In this document: positions 6,831 to 15,323 of the stretch, in pieces
How the letters are laid out: every line of letters begins with the position of its first letter
Numbering within the stretch: position 1 is the stretch's first letter
The notes under the pieces: generated by a model
The model's database searches: none
Told to the model about the DNA's origin: nothing
The model's input: only the letters and a program-made list of their open reading frames with translations
From: an uncultured Eubacteriales bacterium
GTDB lineage: Bacteria > Bacillota > Clostridia > Oscillospirales > QAMX01
DNA: 64,000 nucleotides
Assembly (NCBI GenBank): GCA_934546935.1
Contig: CAKTEH010000001.1
Location: 248,001 to 312,000, forward strand
Direction of reading: 5' to 3'
Position numbers and translations under genes: made by a program

Positions 6831-8831
6831 ATGAGCGAAGAAAAAAGATTTAAGGTAGTCAGCCCATTCAGCCCGTCCGGCGATCAGCCGGAAGCGATTG
6901 ACGCGTTGGCTACCGGTGTGGAAATGGGGCTGAAAGAACAGACGCTGCTGGGCGTGACTGGTTCGGGGAAAACCTATACGGTAGCCAAGTTGATTGAGCG
7001 GGTACAACGCCCAACACTGGTGTTGGCGCATAATAAAACGCTTGCAGCGCAGCTTTGCAGTGAGCTGCGCGAGTTTTTTCCGGAAAATGCGGTTGAGTAC
7101 TTTGTTTCCTATTATGATTATTATCAGCCCGAGGCTTATATCCCGTCGACAGATACCTATATTGAGAAGGATTCCGCGATCAATGACGAGATCGACCGAC
7201 TGCGCCATTCTGCAACCAGCGCGCTGTTTGAGCGCCGTGATGTAATCATTGTCGCTTCCGTTTCCTGTATCTACTCGCTTGGCGACCCGATCGACTATAA
7301 AAACCTCGTCGTATCGCTGCGTCCGGATGTGGAATATGGGCGGGAGCATTTGCTGAAGAAGCTGACGGAGATTCAGTATGAGCGCAATGATATGAACTTC
7401 ATCCGCAATACCTTCCGTGTGCGCGGGGATACGGTGGAGATTTTCCCTTCTTACTCCAATAATATGGCAATCCGTGTAGAGTTTTTTGGCGATACTATCG
7501 ATCGGATCAGTGAGATTCATGCCCTGACCGGGCATGTCGAGCGCCGGCTCGGACATGCGGCGATCTATCCGGCGTCGCACTATGTCTCCTCGCCTGAAAA
7601 GATGCAGGGCGCAATCCAGGAAATCCTGCGGGAATGTGACGAGCGGGAGGCCTGGTTTAAAGCGAATGATAAGCTGATAGAAGCGCAGCGCATCCGGCAA
7701 CGCACGATGTATGACTGCGAAATGCTGGCGGAAATCGGGTTCTGTTCCGGGATTGAGAATTATTCCCGCGTAATTTCCGGAAGGGAACCGGGCAGCGCGC
7801 CGTTTACGCTGATCGATTATTTCCCAAGAGATTTCCTGTTGGTAGTGGATGAGTCGCATGTTACGCTGCCGCAGGTACGCGGAATGTATGCCGGCGACCG
7901 TTCGCGCAAGGAATCGCTGGTCAATTATGGCTTCCGCCTGCCCAGCGCGTTTGACAATCGCCCGCTTAATTTTCATGAATTTGAAGAAAAACTAAATCAA
8001 ATTGTTTATGTCAGTGCGACGCCGGGCGATTATGAACTGGAGCGTTCAGACCAGATTGTCGAACAGCTGATCCGGCCAACCGGCCTGCTTGATCCGCAAA
8101 TCGAGGTGCGTCCGGTGGAAAACCAGGTGGATGACCTGATCGGAGAGCTCAACCGTGTCATCAGCCGTGGGGAACGTGCACTTGTAACAACGCTGACGGT
8201 GAAGATGGCGGAGGATCTGACCGCCTATTTATCCAACGTCGGCATCCGGGTAAAATATATCCACCATACGATTGAAACGATTGAGCGGATGAAGCTGATC
8301 CGCGAGCTGCGCCTCGGCGAGGTCGATGCGCTGGTTGGCATCAATCTGCTGCGCGAGGGCCTGGATATGCCGGAGGTCAGCTTAGTGGCGATTCTCGACG
8401 CCGACCGCGAAGGTTTTCTGCGTTCAGGCCGTTCGCTGATCCAGATTACCGGCCGCGCCGCGCGTAATGTTAACGGCCGCGTGATTATGTATGCCGACCG
8501 GATTACTGATTCGATGCGTTATGCGATTGACGAGACAAACCGGCGCCGCGGCCTTCAGCAGAAATTCAATGAAGAACACGGTATTGTCCCTAAAACGATA
8601 CAGAAAGATGTTCATGAGATTATCGAGATTTCCGTACCGGAGAAACGCGGCAAGGATGTCCGGCAGATGACAAAGCACGAGCGGCTGCAGTTGATTGATA
8701 AGCTGCGGCGCAGTATGAAGAATGCGGCGAAAATGCTTGAATTCGAATATGCTGCACAGCTTCGCGACCAGATTGCAGAGCTGGAGCAGGAAGATGCAAA
8801 ACTGAAAAGTACGAAACATAATGGGGCATAG
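6831..8831 (+). CDS. uvrB: Excinuclease ABC subunit B
   Basis: 666 residues. UvrB is the damage-verification helicase of nucleotide excision repair; it receives lesions from UvrA and recruits UvrC. Walker A is GVTGSGKT (41-48). Next come the beta-hairpin region YYDYYQPEAYIP, the DESH box in LLVVDESHVTLPQ, helicase motifs VSATPGDYE and GLDMPEVSLVAILDADREGF, QITGRAARN, and a C-terminal UVR helix pair ending near MLEFEYAAQLRDQIAELE. I place the start at ATG 6831 (GGAG upstream, N-terminus as in the family); an in-frame TTG at 6777 lies inside the probable LexA box. uvrA follows after 8 bases. uvrC is not in the window. Confidence 0.97.
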   Translation: MSEEKRFKVVSPFSPSGDQPEAIDALATGVEMGLKEQTLLGVTGSGKTYTVAKLIERVQRPTLVLAHNKTLAAQLCSELREFFPENAVEYFVSYYDYYQPEAYIPSTDTYIEKDSAINDEIDRLRHSATSALFERRDVIIVASVSCIYSLGDPIDYKNLVVSLRPDVEYGREHLLKKLTEIQYERNDMNFIRNTFRVRGDTVEIFPSYSNNMAIRVEFFGDTIDRISEIHALTGHVERRLGHAAIYPASHYVSSPEKMQGAIQEILRECDEREAWFKANDKLIEAQRIRQRTMYDCEMLAEIGFCSGIENYSRVISGREPGSAPFTLIDYFPRDFLLVVDESHVTLPQVRGMYAGDRSRKESLVNYGFRLPSAFDNRPLNFHEFEEKLNQIVYVSATPGDYELERSDQIVEQLIRPTGLLDPQIEVRPVENQVDDLIGELNRVISRGERALVTTLTVKMAEDLTAYLSNVGIRVKYIHHTIETIERMKLIRELRLGEVDALVGINLLREGLDMPEVSLVAILDADREGFLRSGRSLIQITGRAARNVNGRVIMYADRITDSMRYAIDETNRRRGLQQKFNEEHGIVPKTIQKDVHEIIEISVPEKRGKDVRQMTKHERLQLIDKLRRSMKNAAKMLEFEYAAQLRDQIAELEQEDAKLKSTKHNGA

Positions 8832-8839
8832 AGGGGAAC

Positions 8840-11668
8840 ATGGCGGAAAAAATTGTAGTTCGCGGTGCGCGGGAGCATAATTTAAAAAATGTGGATTTGG
8901 AGATTCCGCGCGATAAACTTGTGGTTTTTACCGGTATTTCGGGTTCGGGAAAATCCAGCCTTGCGTTTGATACGATTTATGCAGAGGGGCAGCGCCGGTA
9001 TATCGAATCGCTGTCCTCTTATGCGCGGCAGTTCCTGGGGCAGATGGAAAAGCCGGATGTGGATTATATTGAGGGTCTGTCCCCGGCAATTTCTATCGAC
9101 CAGAAAACCACTTCCAAAAACCCGCGCTCAACGGTTGGGACAGTAACGGAGATTTATGATTACCTGAGGCTTTTGTGGGCACGCATCGGGGTTCCGCACT
9201 GCCCAAAGTGTGGAAAGGAGATCCGCCGTCAGTCGATTGACCAGATCATTGACCAACTTCTTTCCAATCCGGAGGGGACGCGCGCGTCGGTTATGGCGCC
9301 GGTGGTTCGTGCGCGCAAGGGGGAACATGCCAAGGTTTTTGATGACGCCCGCGCGGCCGGTTATGTCCGCGCCCGGGTAGATGGGGAAGTGCTTGACCTT
9401 TCTGAGGAAATCAAGCTTGCAAAAACGAAAAAGCATTCGATCGAAATCGTAATTGACCGTATTGTTCTGAAAGAAGAAGCGCGTACGCGTCTGACAGATT
9501 CTGTGGAAACTGCGGCCAAGCTTTCCGGCGGTCTGATTATGGTGGATCTTGCCGGGGAGGACGTTCTGTTTTCCCAAAATTATGCCTGCCCGGACTGCGG
9601 GATCTCGATTGAAGAGCTTACACCGCGAATGTTTTCTTTCAATAATCCATATGGCGCCTGCCCAACCTGCACAGGACTGGGCGTTCAGATGATGATCGAT
9701 CCGGATCTGATTATCTCGCGTCCGGAAGCTTCGATTATGGGCGGAGCAATCCGTGCATGTGGCTGGGATCCGGCAAATCCCGACGGCGTTGCCGGTGTGA
9801 TGCTGCGTGCATTGTCTGCACATTATGGCTTTTCTCTGGAAACGCCGGTGAAGGAACTGCCGAAAGATATGGTGGATATAATCCTGTACGGTACAAAAAA
9901 CGAAAAGATCGAAGTGAAATACCCGCATCTGCGCAAACCGATTTCACAGGCGTTTGAAGGGATTATCTCAAACCTGAACCGCCGCTATAAATATACGGAA
10001 AGTGAAGGCGCGAAGGCAGAGATCGAAGAATATATGAGCCCGGTTCCCTGTCCGTCCTGCGGCGGGAAGCGCCTTAAAGAAGAGGTGCTTGCTGTTACTG
10101 TCGGCGGTATCAATATTTATGAATACTGCGAAAAAACCATCCATGAGGCAATGGAATTTATCAATACCTTGCAGCTGAGTGAACGTGAGGAAATGATCGC
10201 GCACAGTATTTTAAAAGAGATCCGCGCCCGGCTTGGCTTCCTGGATAGCGTGGGCCTGGAATATCTGACGCTTTCGCGGGCGTCCGGGACACTTTCCGGT
10301 GGAGAAAGCCAGCGTATCCGCCTGGCCACGCAGATCGGTTCTTCTCTTATGGGTGTGCTTTATGTCCTCGACGAGCCCTCTATCGGCCTGCACCAGCGCG
10401 ACAATGAAAAGCTTTTGGCGACTCTGCGTACCTTGCGCGATCTTGGCAATACGCTGATTGTGGTCGAGCACGACGAGGATACGATGTATGCGGCAGATTA
10501 TATTGTCGACGTCGGACCTGGCGCAGGGATCCATGGCGGTGAAATTGTCTGTGCAGGTACGGTTGAACAGGTTAAAGCCTGCCCGGCTTCTGTTACCGGT
10601 CAATATCTGAGCGGGAAACGTTATGTCCCTGTCCCGGCAAAACACCGCGAGGGCACAGGAAAAAGCCTCCGGATTTTGGGCGCGAGAGAGAATAATCTGA
10701 AAAATATCGATGTGGAGATCCCGCTTGGGAAGTTCACCTGTGTTACCGGCGTTTCCGGTTCCGGGAAAAGCTCGCTGATTAATGAAATCCTATATAAGCG
10801 CCTTGCCGGCGACCTCAATGGCGCGCGCAAGCGCCCGGGCGCGCACTGCGGGATTGAGGGCGAGGAGTACTTGGATAAGATCATTAATATAGATCAGTCC
10901 CCGATCGGACGCACGCCGCGTTCCAACCCTGCTACCTATACAGGTGTGTTCAATGATATCCGCGAGCTGTTTGCAGCAACGCAGGACGCCAAAATGCGTG
11001 GATATGGCCCAGGGCGCTTTTCCTTTAATATCAAAGGCGGCCGCTGCGAATCCTGTTCCGGCGACGGCCTGCTCAAAATCGAGATGCATTTCCTGCCCGA
11101 TATTTATGTACCCTGCGAGGTCTGTCATGGCCAGCGTTATAACCGGGAGACGCTTGAGGTGCGTTATAAGGGCAAAAATATTTATGAAGTGCTGGATATG
11201 ACCGTTGAGGAGGCGGTAGCGTTCTTTGAAAATGTCCCGAAGATCCATCGGAAGATTTCTACGCTTCTGGATGTCGGGCTGGGTTACGTCAAGCTTGGCC
11301 AGCCATCTACAACGCTTTCCGGCGGGGAAGCGCAGCGTGTCAAGCTGGCGACAGAGCTTTCCCGCCGTGCAACCGGAAGAACGATCTATGTCCTCGACGA
11401 GCCGACGACCGGCCTGCATATTGCGGATGTGCACAAGCTGATAGAGGTGTTGTCCGCGCTTGTGGATGCGGGGAATACCGTGGTAGTGATCGAACACAAT
11501 ATGGACGTGATTAAATCGGCAGACTATATTATTGATCTGGGGCCGGAAGGAGGGAACCGCGGCGGTGAAATTGTAGCCGTGGGCACTCCGGAAGAAATTG
11601 CCGGATGCGCTGCTTCTTATACCGGAAAATATTTGAAAGATTTTCTTGAAAAGGGTGTTCGGGAATGA
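8840..11668 (+). CDS. uvrA: Excinuclease ABC subunit A
   Basis: 942 residues, full length. UvrA is the dimeric damage sensor of nucleotide excision repair, with two ABC ATPase halves. The first half has GISGSGKSSLAFDTIYAEG, the CPKCGKEI zinc site and LSGGESQRIRLATQIGS. The second has GVSGSGKSSLINE, the zinc module CESCSGDGLLKIEM...CEVCHGQRYN, LSGGEAQRVKLATEL and VLDEPTTGLHIADV. The gene lies 8 bases after uvrB, and its final bases overlap the start of the first chromate transporter gene by 4 (ATGA), so the four genes look like one operon under the promoter at 6735. Confidence 0.97.
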   Translation: MAEKIVVRGAREHNLKNVDLEIPRDKLVVFTGISGSGKSSLAFDTIYAEGQRRYIESLSSYARQFLGQMEKPDVDYIEGLSPAISIDQKTTSKNPRSTVGTVTEIYDYLRLLWARIGVPHCPKCGKEIRRQSIDQIIDQLLSNPEGTRASVMAPVVRARKGEHAKVFDDARAAGYVRARVDGEVLDLSEEIKLAKTKKHSIEIVIDRIVLKEEARTRLTDSVETAAKLSGGLIMVDLAGEDVLFSQNYACPDCGISIEELTPRMFSFNNPYGACPTCTGLGVQMMIDPDLIISRPEASIMGGAIRACGWDPANPDGVAGVMLRALSAHYGFSLETPVKELPKDMVDIILYGTKNEKIEVKYPHLRKPISQAFEGIISNLNRRYKYTESEGAKAEIEEYMSPVPCPSCGGKRLKEEVLAVTVGGINIYEYCEKTIHEAMEFINTLQLSEREEMIAHSILKEIRARLGFLDSVGLEYLTLSRASGTLSGGESQRIRLATQIGSSLMGVLYVLDEPSIGLHQRDNEKLLATLRTLRDLGNTLIVVEHDEDTMYAADYIVDVGPGAGIHGGEIVCAGTVEQVKACPASVTGQYLSGKRYVPVPAKHREGTGKSLRILGARENNLKNIDVEIPLGKFTCVTGVSGSGKSSLINEILYKRLAGDLNGARKRPGAHCGIEGEEYLDKIINIDQSPIGRTPRSNPATYTGVFNDIRELFAATQDAKMRGYGPGRFSFNIKGGRCESCSGDGLLKIEMHFLPDIYVPCEVCHGQRYNRETLEVRYKGKNIYEVLDMTVEEAVAFFENVPKIHRKISTLLDVGLGYVKLGQPSTTLSGGEAQRVKLATELSRRATGRTIYVLDEPTTGLHIADVHKLIEVLSALVDAGNTVVVIEHNMDVIKSADYIIDLGPEGGNRGGEIVAVGTPEEIAGCAASYTGKYLKDFLEKGVRE

Positions 11669-12222
11669 TACGGGATTATTTCACTTTATTTGGCGTGTTT
11701 GCCAAAGTCGGTGTGATGACTTTTGGCGGTGGATATGCGATGCTGCCTATTCTGCAGCGGGAGCTTGCGGAAAAGCGGGACTGGACAACCCAGGAGGAGC
11801 TTTCCGATTATTACGCGATCGGCCAGTGCACTCCCGGTGTTATTGCGGTGAATACGGCGACCTTTGTCGGCAGCAAGCGTCTTGGGGTTTGCGGCGGTAT
11901 TGTAGCGACTCTCGGCGTAATTTTTCCCTCAATTGTTATAATCATGGCAATTGCTGCTTTTTTACAGAATTTTGCTGATTTGCAGATTGTAAAAGATGCT
12001 TTTGCCGGTATCCGCGTATGTGTCTGCGCATTGGTACTCAACGCGATTTTAAAGCTTTGGAAAAAATCACTGCCTGATTATTTTGCATTGGGGATTTTTC
12101 TGGTATTGCTTGCCATATCGGTTTTCACGGATATTTCCCCGGTTTGGCTGGTGCTGGCCGGCGGATTAAGTGGCGTCTTGATTCAAACGGCCAGGATCAA
12201 AAGCGGGAAGGTGGGGAAATAA
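11665..12222 (+). CDS. Chromate transporter, half-size CHR protein (first of pair)
   Basis: 185 residues, one CHR domain. Motifs are FGVFAKVGVMTFGGGYAMLPIL at the N-terminus, and CTPGVIAVNTATFVGSKRLG and GGIVATLGVIFPSIVII in the first helices. In the short-chain CHR group two adjacent half-size genes replace one full ChrA and both are needed for chromate export in the studied case. The start ATG overlaps the uvrA stop by 4 bases, which suggests translational coupling. A second half follows directly. Chromate damages DNA, so co-expression with uvrBA makes sense, but the real substrate may be another anion. Confidence 0.88.
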   Translation: MIRDYFTLFGVFAKVGVMTFGGGYAMLPILQRELAEKRDWTTQEELSDYYAIGQCTPGVIAVNTATFVGSKRLGVCGGIVATLGVIFPSIVIIMAIAAFLQNFADLQIVKDAFAGIRVCVCALVLNAILKLWKKSLPDYFALGIFLVLLAISVFTDISPVWLVLAGGLSGVLIQTARIKSGKVGK

Positions 12223-12792
12223 GTGATTTATTTTCGCCTGTTCTGTGAGTTCTTTAAAGCCGGGCTGTTTTCTGTCGGCGGCGGATTGGCAACCCTTCCC
12301 TTTCTATATGATATTTCTGACCGGCTAGGATGGTTTACCCATGCCGACATTGCAGATATGCTGGCAATATCTGAGTCAACTCCGGGTCCGATCGGCGTCA
12401 ATATGGCGACTTATGCAGGTTTTGAAGTCGCGGGGGTCTTTGGCGGCGTCATTGCCACGCTTGGCCTCGTTACACCTTCGATTATTGTGATTCTGATTAT
12501 TGCAATGTTCCTGCGCAGATTTCAGGACAATGTTTATGTAAAGCGCGCGTTTTATGGCCTGCGTCCTGCATCGCTTGCTATGATTTCGGCGGCATTTCTT
12601 TCCATCGTGCGCATTGCAATTGTGAATTTCCCATTATTTCGGGAAACCGGCGCTGTTTTCGATCTTGTCAGCCTTCCTGCCTTGGCCTTGGCGGCAGCGG
12701 TATTCATTTTAAACAGGAAAACAAAATTGCATCCGATCTGGTTTATCTTGGCTTCGGCCGTGCTTGGCGTACTGTTTCATTTTGCGGGCTGA
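12223..12792 (+). CDS. Chromate transporter, half-size CHR protein (second of pair)
   Basis: 189 residues, one CHR domain. It has CEFFKAGLFSVGGGLATLPFL, ISESTPGPIGVNMATYAGF and GGVIATLGLVTPSIIVI, the same layout as its neighbour, with which it probably forms an antiparallel heterodimer in the membrane. The start is GTG immediately after the TAA of the first half, with GGTGGGG as the ribosome site. It ends the uvr-chr gene group; no strong terminator is visible before the xylanase promoter at 12860. Confidence 0.88.
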   Translation: MIYFRLFCEFFKAGLFSVGGGLATLPFLYDISDRLGWFTHADIADMLAISESTPGPIGVNMATYAGFEVAGVFGGVIATLGLVTPSIIVILIIAMFLRRFQDNVYVKRAFYGLRPASLAMISAAFLSIVRIAIVNFPLFRETGAVFDLVSLPALALAAAVFILNRKTKLHPIWFILASAVLGVLFHFAG

Positions 12793-12859
12793 ATGGAACG
12801 CCCTCTACATAATGGTTTTTGAAATTTGGCAGATTTTGTGCGATTGAGCCAAAATTCAG

Positions 12860-12888
12860 TTGACAAACGCGTAGATGCTTGTTACAAT
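12860..12888 (+). promoter_or_regulatory. Sigma-A promoter of the xylanase gene
   Basis: TTGACA (12860-12865) and TACAAT (12883-12888) have a 17-base spacer, with AGGAAAGAGG ahead of ATG 12939. Confidence 0.8.
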
Positions 12889-12938
12889 TATATTGGTATA
12901 TTTAATATTGAACGCTTCTACAGGAAAGAGGGCATTTT

Positions 12939-13952
12939 ATGAGCGGTATTACATCTTTGTGCAGCGCGTATGCGAAATATTTTGACATCGGCGCGGCTGT
13001 CAATACGATGACGATTGCGTCTCATGCTGCATTGCTTAAGCAGCATTTCAACAGCTTAACCTGTGAGAATGAGATGAAGTATGAGCGCATCCAGCCGGAG
13101 GAAGGAAAATTCTGCTTTGAACCAGCAGATAAAATTGTCGCCTTTGCTCGGGAAAATGGAATGCGTATGCGTGCACATGCACCTGTATGGCATGCCCAGA
13201 CCCCAGACTGGTTTTTTAAACAGGGCGACCGTCCTGCACCGCGCGAGCTGGTATATGAGCGTATGGAACAGCACATCAAGGCCGTTGCGGAGCGTTATAA
13301 CGATGCGGTTTATTGCTGGGATGTTGTAAACGAAGCGACGAATGACGCTCTGGATCCGGCTTATATGGCCCGCTTTGGAAACGAACCATACCGTCAGTCC
13401 AAATATCTGACGTTGTGCGGGATTGAGTACCTGGAAAAAGCTTATCATCTTATGCGTAAATATTCCCCGACCGCACAGCTTTTTTATAATGATTATAATG
13501 AATGTGATCCGCTTAAGCGCGAACGTATTTATGCATTGATGAAAAACCTGCTCGATCGGGGAGCACCGTTGCAGGGCTTTGGTTTGCAGACGCATTATAA
13601 CATTTACGGCCCGGATATGGATGAGGTTAAGCGTTCCATAGAAACCTATGCAGGCCTTGGACTGCGTCTGCATATTACGGAGATGGATATTTCTTTTTAT
13701 AAGGATATGCATTCGGATCCCCAGATTGAACCGTCACAGGAACAGGTTGAACGTCAGGCCAAGATTTACGAAAGCTTGTTTGCACTGTACCGCAGTTACA
13801 GCGACGTGATCGACTCGGTCACCTTGTGGGGTGTGGCAGATGACAGAAGCTGGCTTTCCAATCCGAGACGGAAAAATTGGCCGCTGCCTTTTGACGAAAA
13901 ACATGTGCCGAAGCCGTTTGTAGCGAAGCTGATCGAAGCGGCCGAATCATGA
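12939..13952 (+). CDS. GH10 endo-1,4-beta-xylanase, apparently intracellular
   Basis: 337 residues, a single GH10 (beta/alpha)8 barrel. It has the substrate-binding motif NSLTCENEMKYERIQP and HAPVWHAQTPDWF. The acid/base Glu is at about residue 132 in WDVVNEAT and the nucleophile Glu at about 248 in HITEMDIS, followed by VTLWGVADDRSWL. There is no signal peptide, cell-wall anchor or binding module, so it probably acts in the cytoplasm on imported xylo-oligosaccharides, like XynA2-type enzymes of Geobacillus. It has its own promoter and terminator. No xylosidase or xylose genes are adjacent. Confidence 0.94.
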   Translation: MSGITSLCSAYAKYFDIGAAVNTMTIASHAALLKQHFNSLTCENEMKYERIQPEEGKFCFEPADKIVAFARENGMRMRAHAPVWHAQTPDWFFKQGDRPAPRELVYERMEQHIKAVAERYNDAVYCWDVVNEATNDALDPAYMARFGNEPYRQSKYLTLCGIEYLEKAYHLMRKYSPTAQLFYNDYNECDPLKRERIYALMKNLLDRGAPLQGFGLQTHYNIYGPDMDEVKRSIETYAGLGLRLHITEMDISFYKDMHSDPQIEPSQEQVERQAKIYESLFALYRSYSDVIDSVTLWGVADDRSWLSNPRRKNWPLPFDEKHVPKPFVAKLIEAAES

Positions 13953-13956
13953 GATA

Positions 13957-14000
13957 AAAATACACCCATTTCTCTTTATTTTGTGAAATGGGTGTATTTT
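13957..14000 (+). terminator. Terminator of the xylanase gene
   Basis: AAAATACACCCATTT (13957-13971) and AAATGGGTGTATTTT (13986-14000) form a perfect 15-bp stem with A and T flanks. The rest of the interval to 14210 shows only a small palindrome (GAACGGATTTTCCGTTC, about 14189-14205) and no convincing gene. Confidence 0.85.
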
Positions 14001-14210
14001 CATGATATTTTTTGTTTTCCTGTTTGCTGGGACAGGAACCAAGTGTGTTTGTTCTGCTGAAATAAAGCTGCGGTCGCTTTTGCGTCTGTTGAGCCAGAAA
14101 GAAATTAAGTTATTGAAATAGAAGAATTAGAGCACTATTTTCAGAAAAGGCGGCCTGCAACTTTGAAAATCTGATAGAGGTAATAAAGAACGGATTTTCC
14201 GTTCGTTATG

Positions 14211-14250
14211 AAAAAACACCCTGCAAGCTGAAACTTACAGGGTGTTTTTT
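14211..14250 (-). terminator. Terminator of the erm pseudogene
   Basis: AAAAAACACCCTG (14211-14223) and CAGGGTGTTTTTT (14238-14250) form a stem; read on the minus strand it ends in TTTTTT right after the erm stop. It would work on both strands. Confidence 0.8.
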
Positions 14251-15031
14251 TAGGAATGGGCGGCCGTCTGCCGCCAGTATTGAAAAAAGCAGAGCCATTG
14301 AATATAAAGGATATCGCCAAATGACGATATGGGTGTCAGTTTGGCGCGCCGTAGTGCAGTTGCCACCTGTCTTTTTGTAAGGAGAGCACGGCTTCCTGAG
14401 AAGCCATAATGCAGGGAATGCTCCAAAAAATACTGGTATAATGCTCTCTGCGGCAGTGGAATGTCTGGTACGGGTTTTCTATGCAGATGCAGCATCACGC
14501 TGTCTGCGTGCGGCGCGGGATGGAAATCCTCACGCTTGAAAAAGTATACGATTTTTACGTCGAAAAACGGTTTTAATAGAAGGGAACGCAGGTTTTCGTG
14601 CGGTTTTCCGCAAAAACGCTTTGCAGCACCTTTCTCGAGCACGAGCCATGTCTCCCTAGGCGGGTTCGCGGTTTCCGTCAGCCGGCGAAGGATATCCGTC
14701 GTACGGGAAAAGGGAATATTGGCGAATACTTATAAGCTCCGGTGGGCAATGGAAGTCGAAAAAAGTTCCCATATGTCAGGCGCAGATTCGGCTGCCCGTT
14801 AAAAAGTATGGTCAACCGGTCATAAAGCGCCCGCTCAAGTTCTATCGCCTGGCTGCGGCAGCTGCAATCCAACAGTGCGCGCGTGATATGACCACGTCCT
14901 GCGCCGATCTCCAACACAATATCAGCACTTGTGATGTTCGTTAAACGTAACAGCCGGTTAATCGTGGAGCGGCTTGTTGGGAAATTTTGAGAGACAGAAA
15001 GGGGATGGCTAAATTTCGATATGGAATTCAA
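14250..15031 (-). pseudogene. erm: Erm-type 23S rRNA adenine N6-methyltransferase, frameshifted
   Basis: Two frames together make a full-length Erm protein (about 260 residues). Erm enzymes methylate A2058 of 23S rRNA and give macrolide-lincosamide-streptogramin B resistance. The first part has SVSQNFPTSRSTINRL, the SAM site VLEIGAGRGHITRALL, and AYK, then loses frame. The second part resumes with FANIPFSRTTDILRRL (the NIPF catalytic motif), LVLEKGAAKRF and FKREDFHPAPHADSVMLHL. One missing base near 14728 explains the break: adding a G after the AAG codon would give YKVFANIPF. The start is probably the TTG at 15031, with GAGGTG six bases upstream; an in-frame ATG at 15085 lacks a ribosome site. 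It is either an inactivated gene or a single-base sequence error. No mobile element is seen beside it. Confidence 0.85.
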
Positions 15032-15142
15032 AATATACACCTCATTCGTTCGTTTTTGACAAATAAGGCACAACAAAAACACCATTATGTTACAGACGGC
15101 CAGTTTTTTGTTATGCCTGATCAGCGAATACGAATGATGGTG

Positions 15143-15170
15143 AATATAAAAAGTTTCAACAACTCCTCAA
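15143..15170 (-). promoter_or_regulatory. Possible promoter of erm
   Basis: On the minus strand TTGAGG (15165-15170) and TATATT (15143-15148) are 16 bases apart, which would give a leader of about 100 nt before the TTG start. Erm genes are often controlled through leaders, but I cannot identify a clear leader peptide with its own ribosome site. Confidence 0.35.
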
Positions 15171-15265
15171 AATTTAGATTTTACAAAACGGTGATATTCT
15201 GTCTTACTCAAAAATAGTAAAACTTCTGCAATGCTTTGCACTAAACGGGTTATTTACAATAAGAG

Positions 15266-15292
15266 AAAAACCCGATTTCAGATCAGCTGGGT
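15266..15292 (-). terminator. Weak terminator after the second MATE gene
   Basis: On the minus strand ACCC and GGGT are separated by 15-16 bases and followed by TTTTTCTC. The stem is short, so this is tentative. Confidence 0.35.
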
Positions 15293-15323
15293 ACATCCTG
15301 TGTGAGCGGATATTTGTAAAATC

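Noticed and set aside
14001..14210. Possible short gene between the xylanase and erm terminators
   Set aside because: A basic, Leu-rich short frame is present but has no start with a ribosome site; only a small palindrome stands out.
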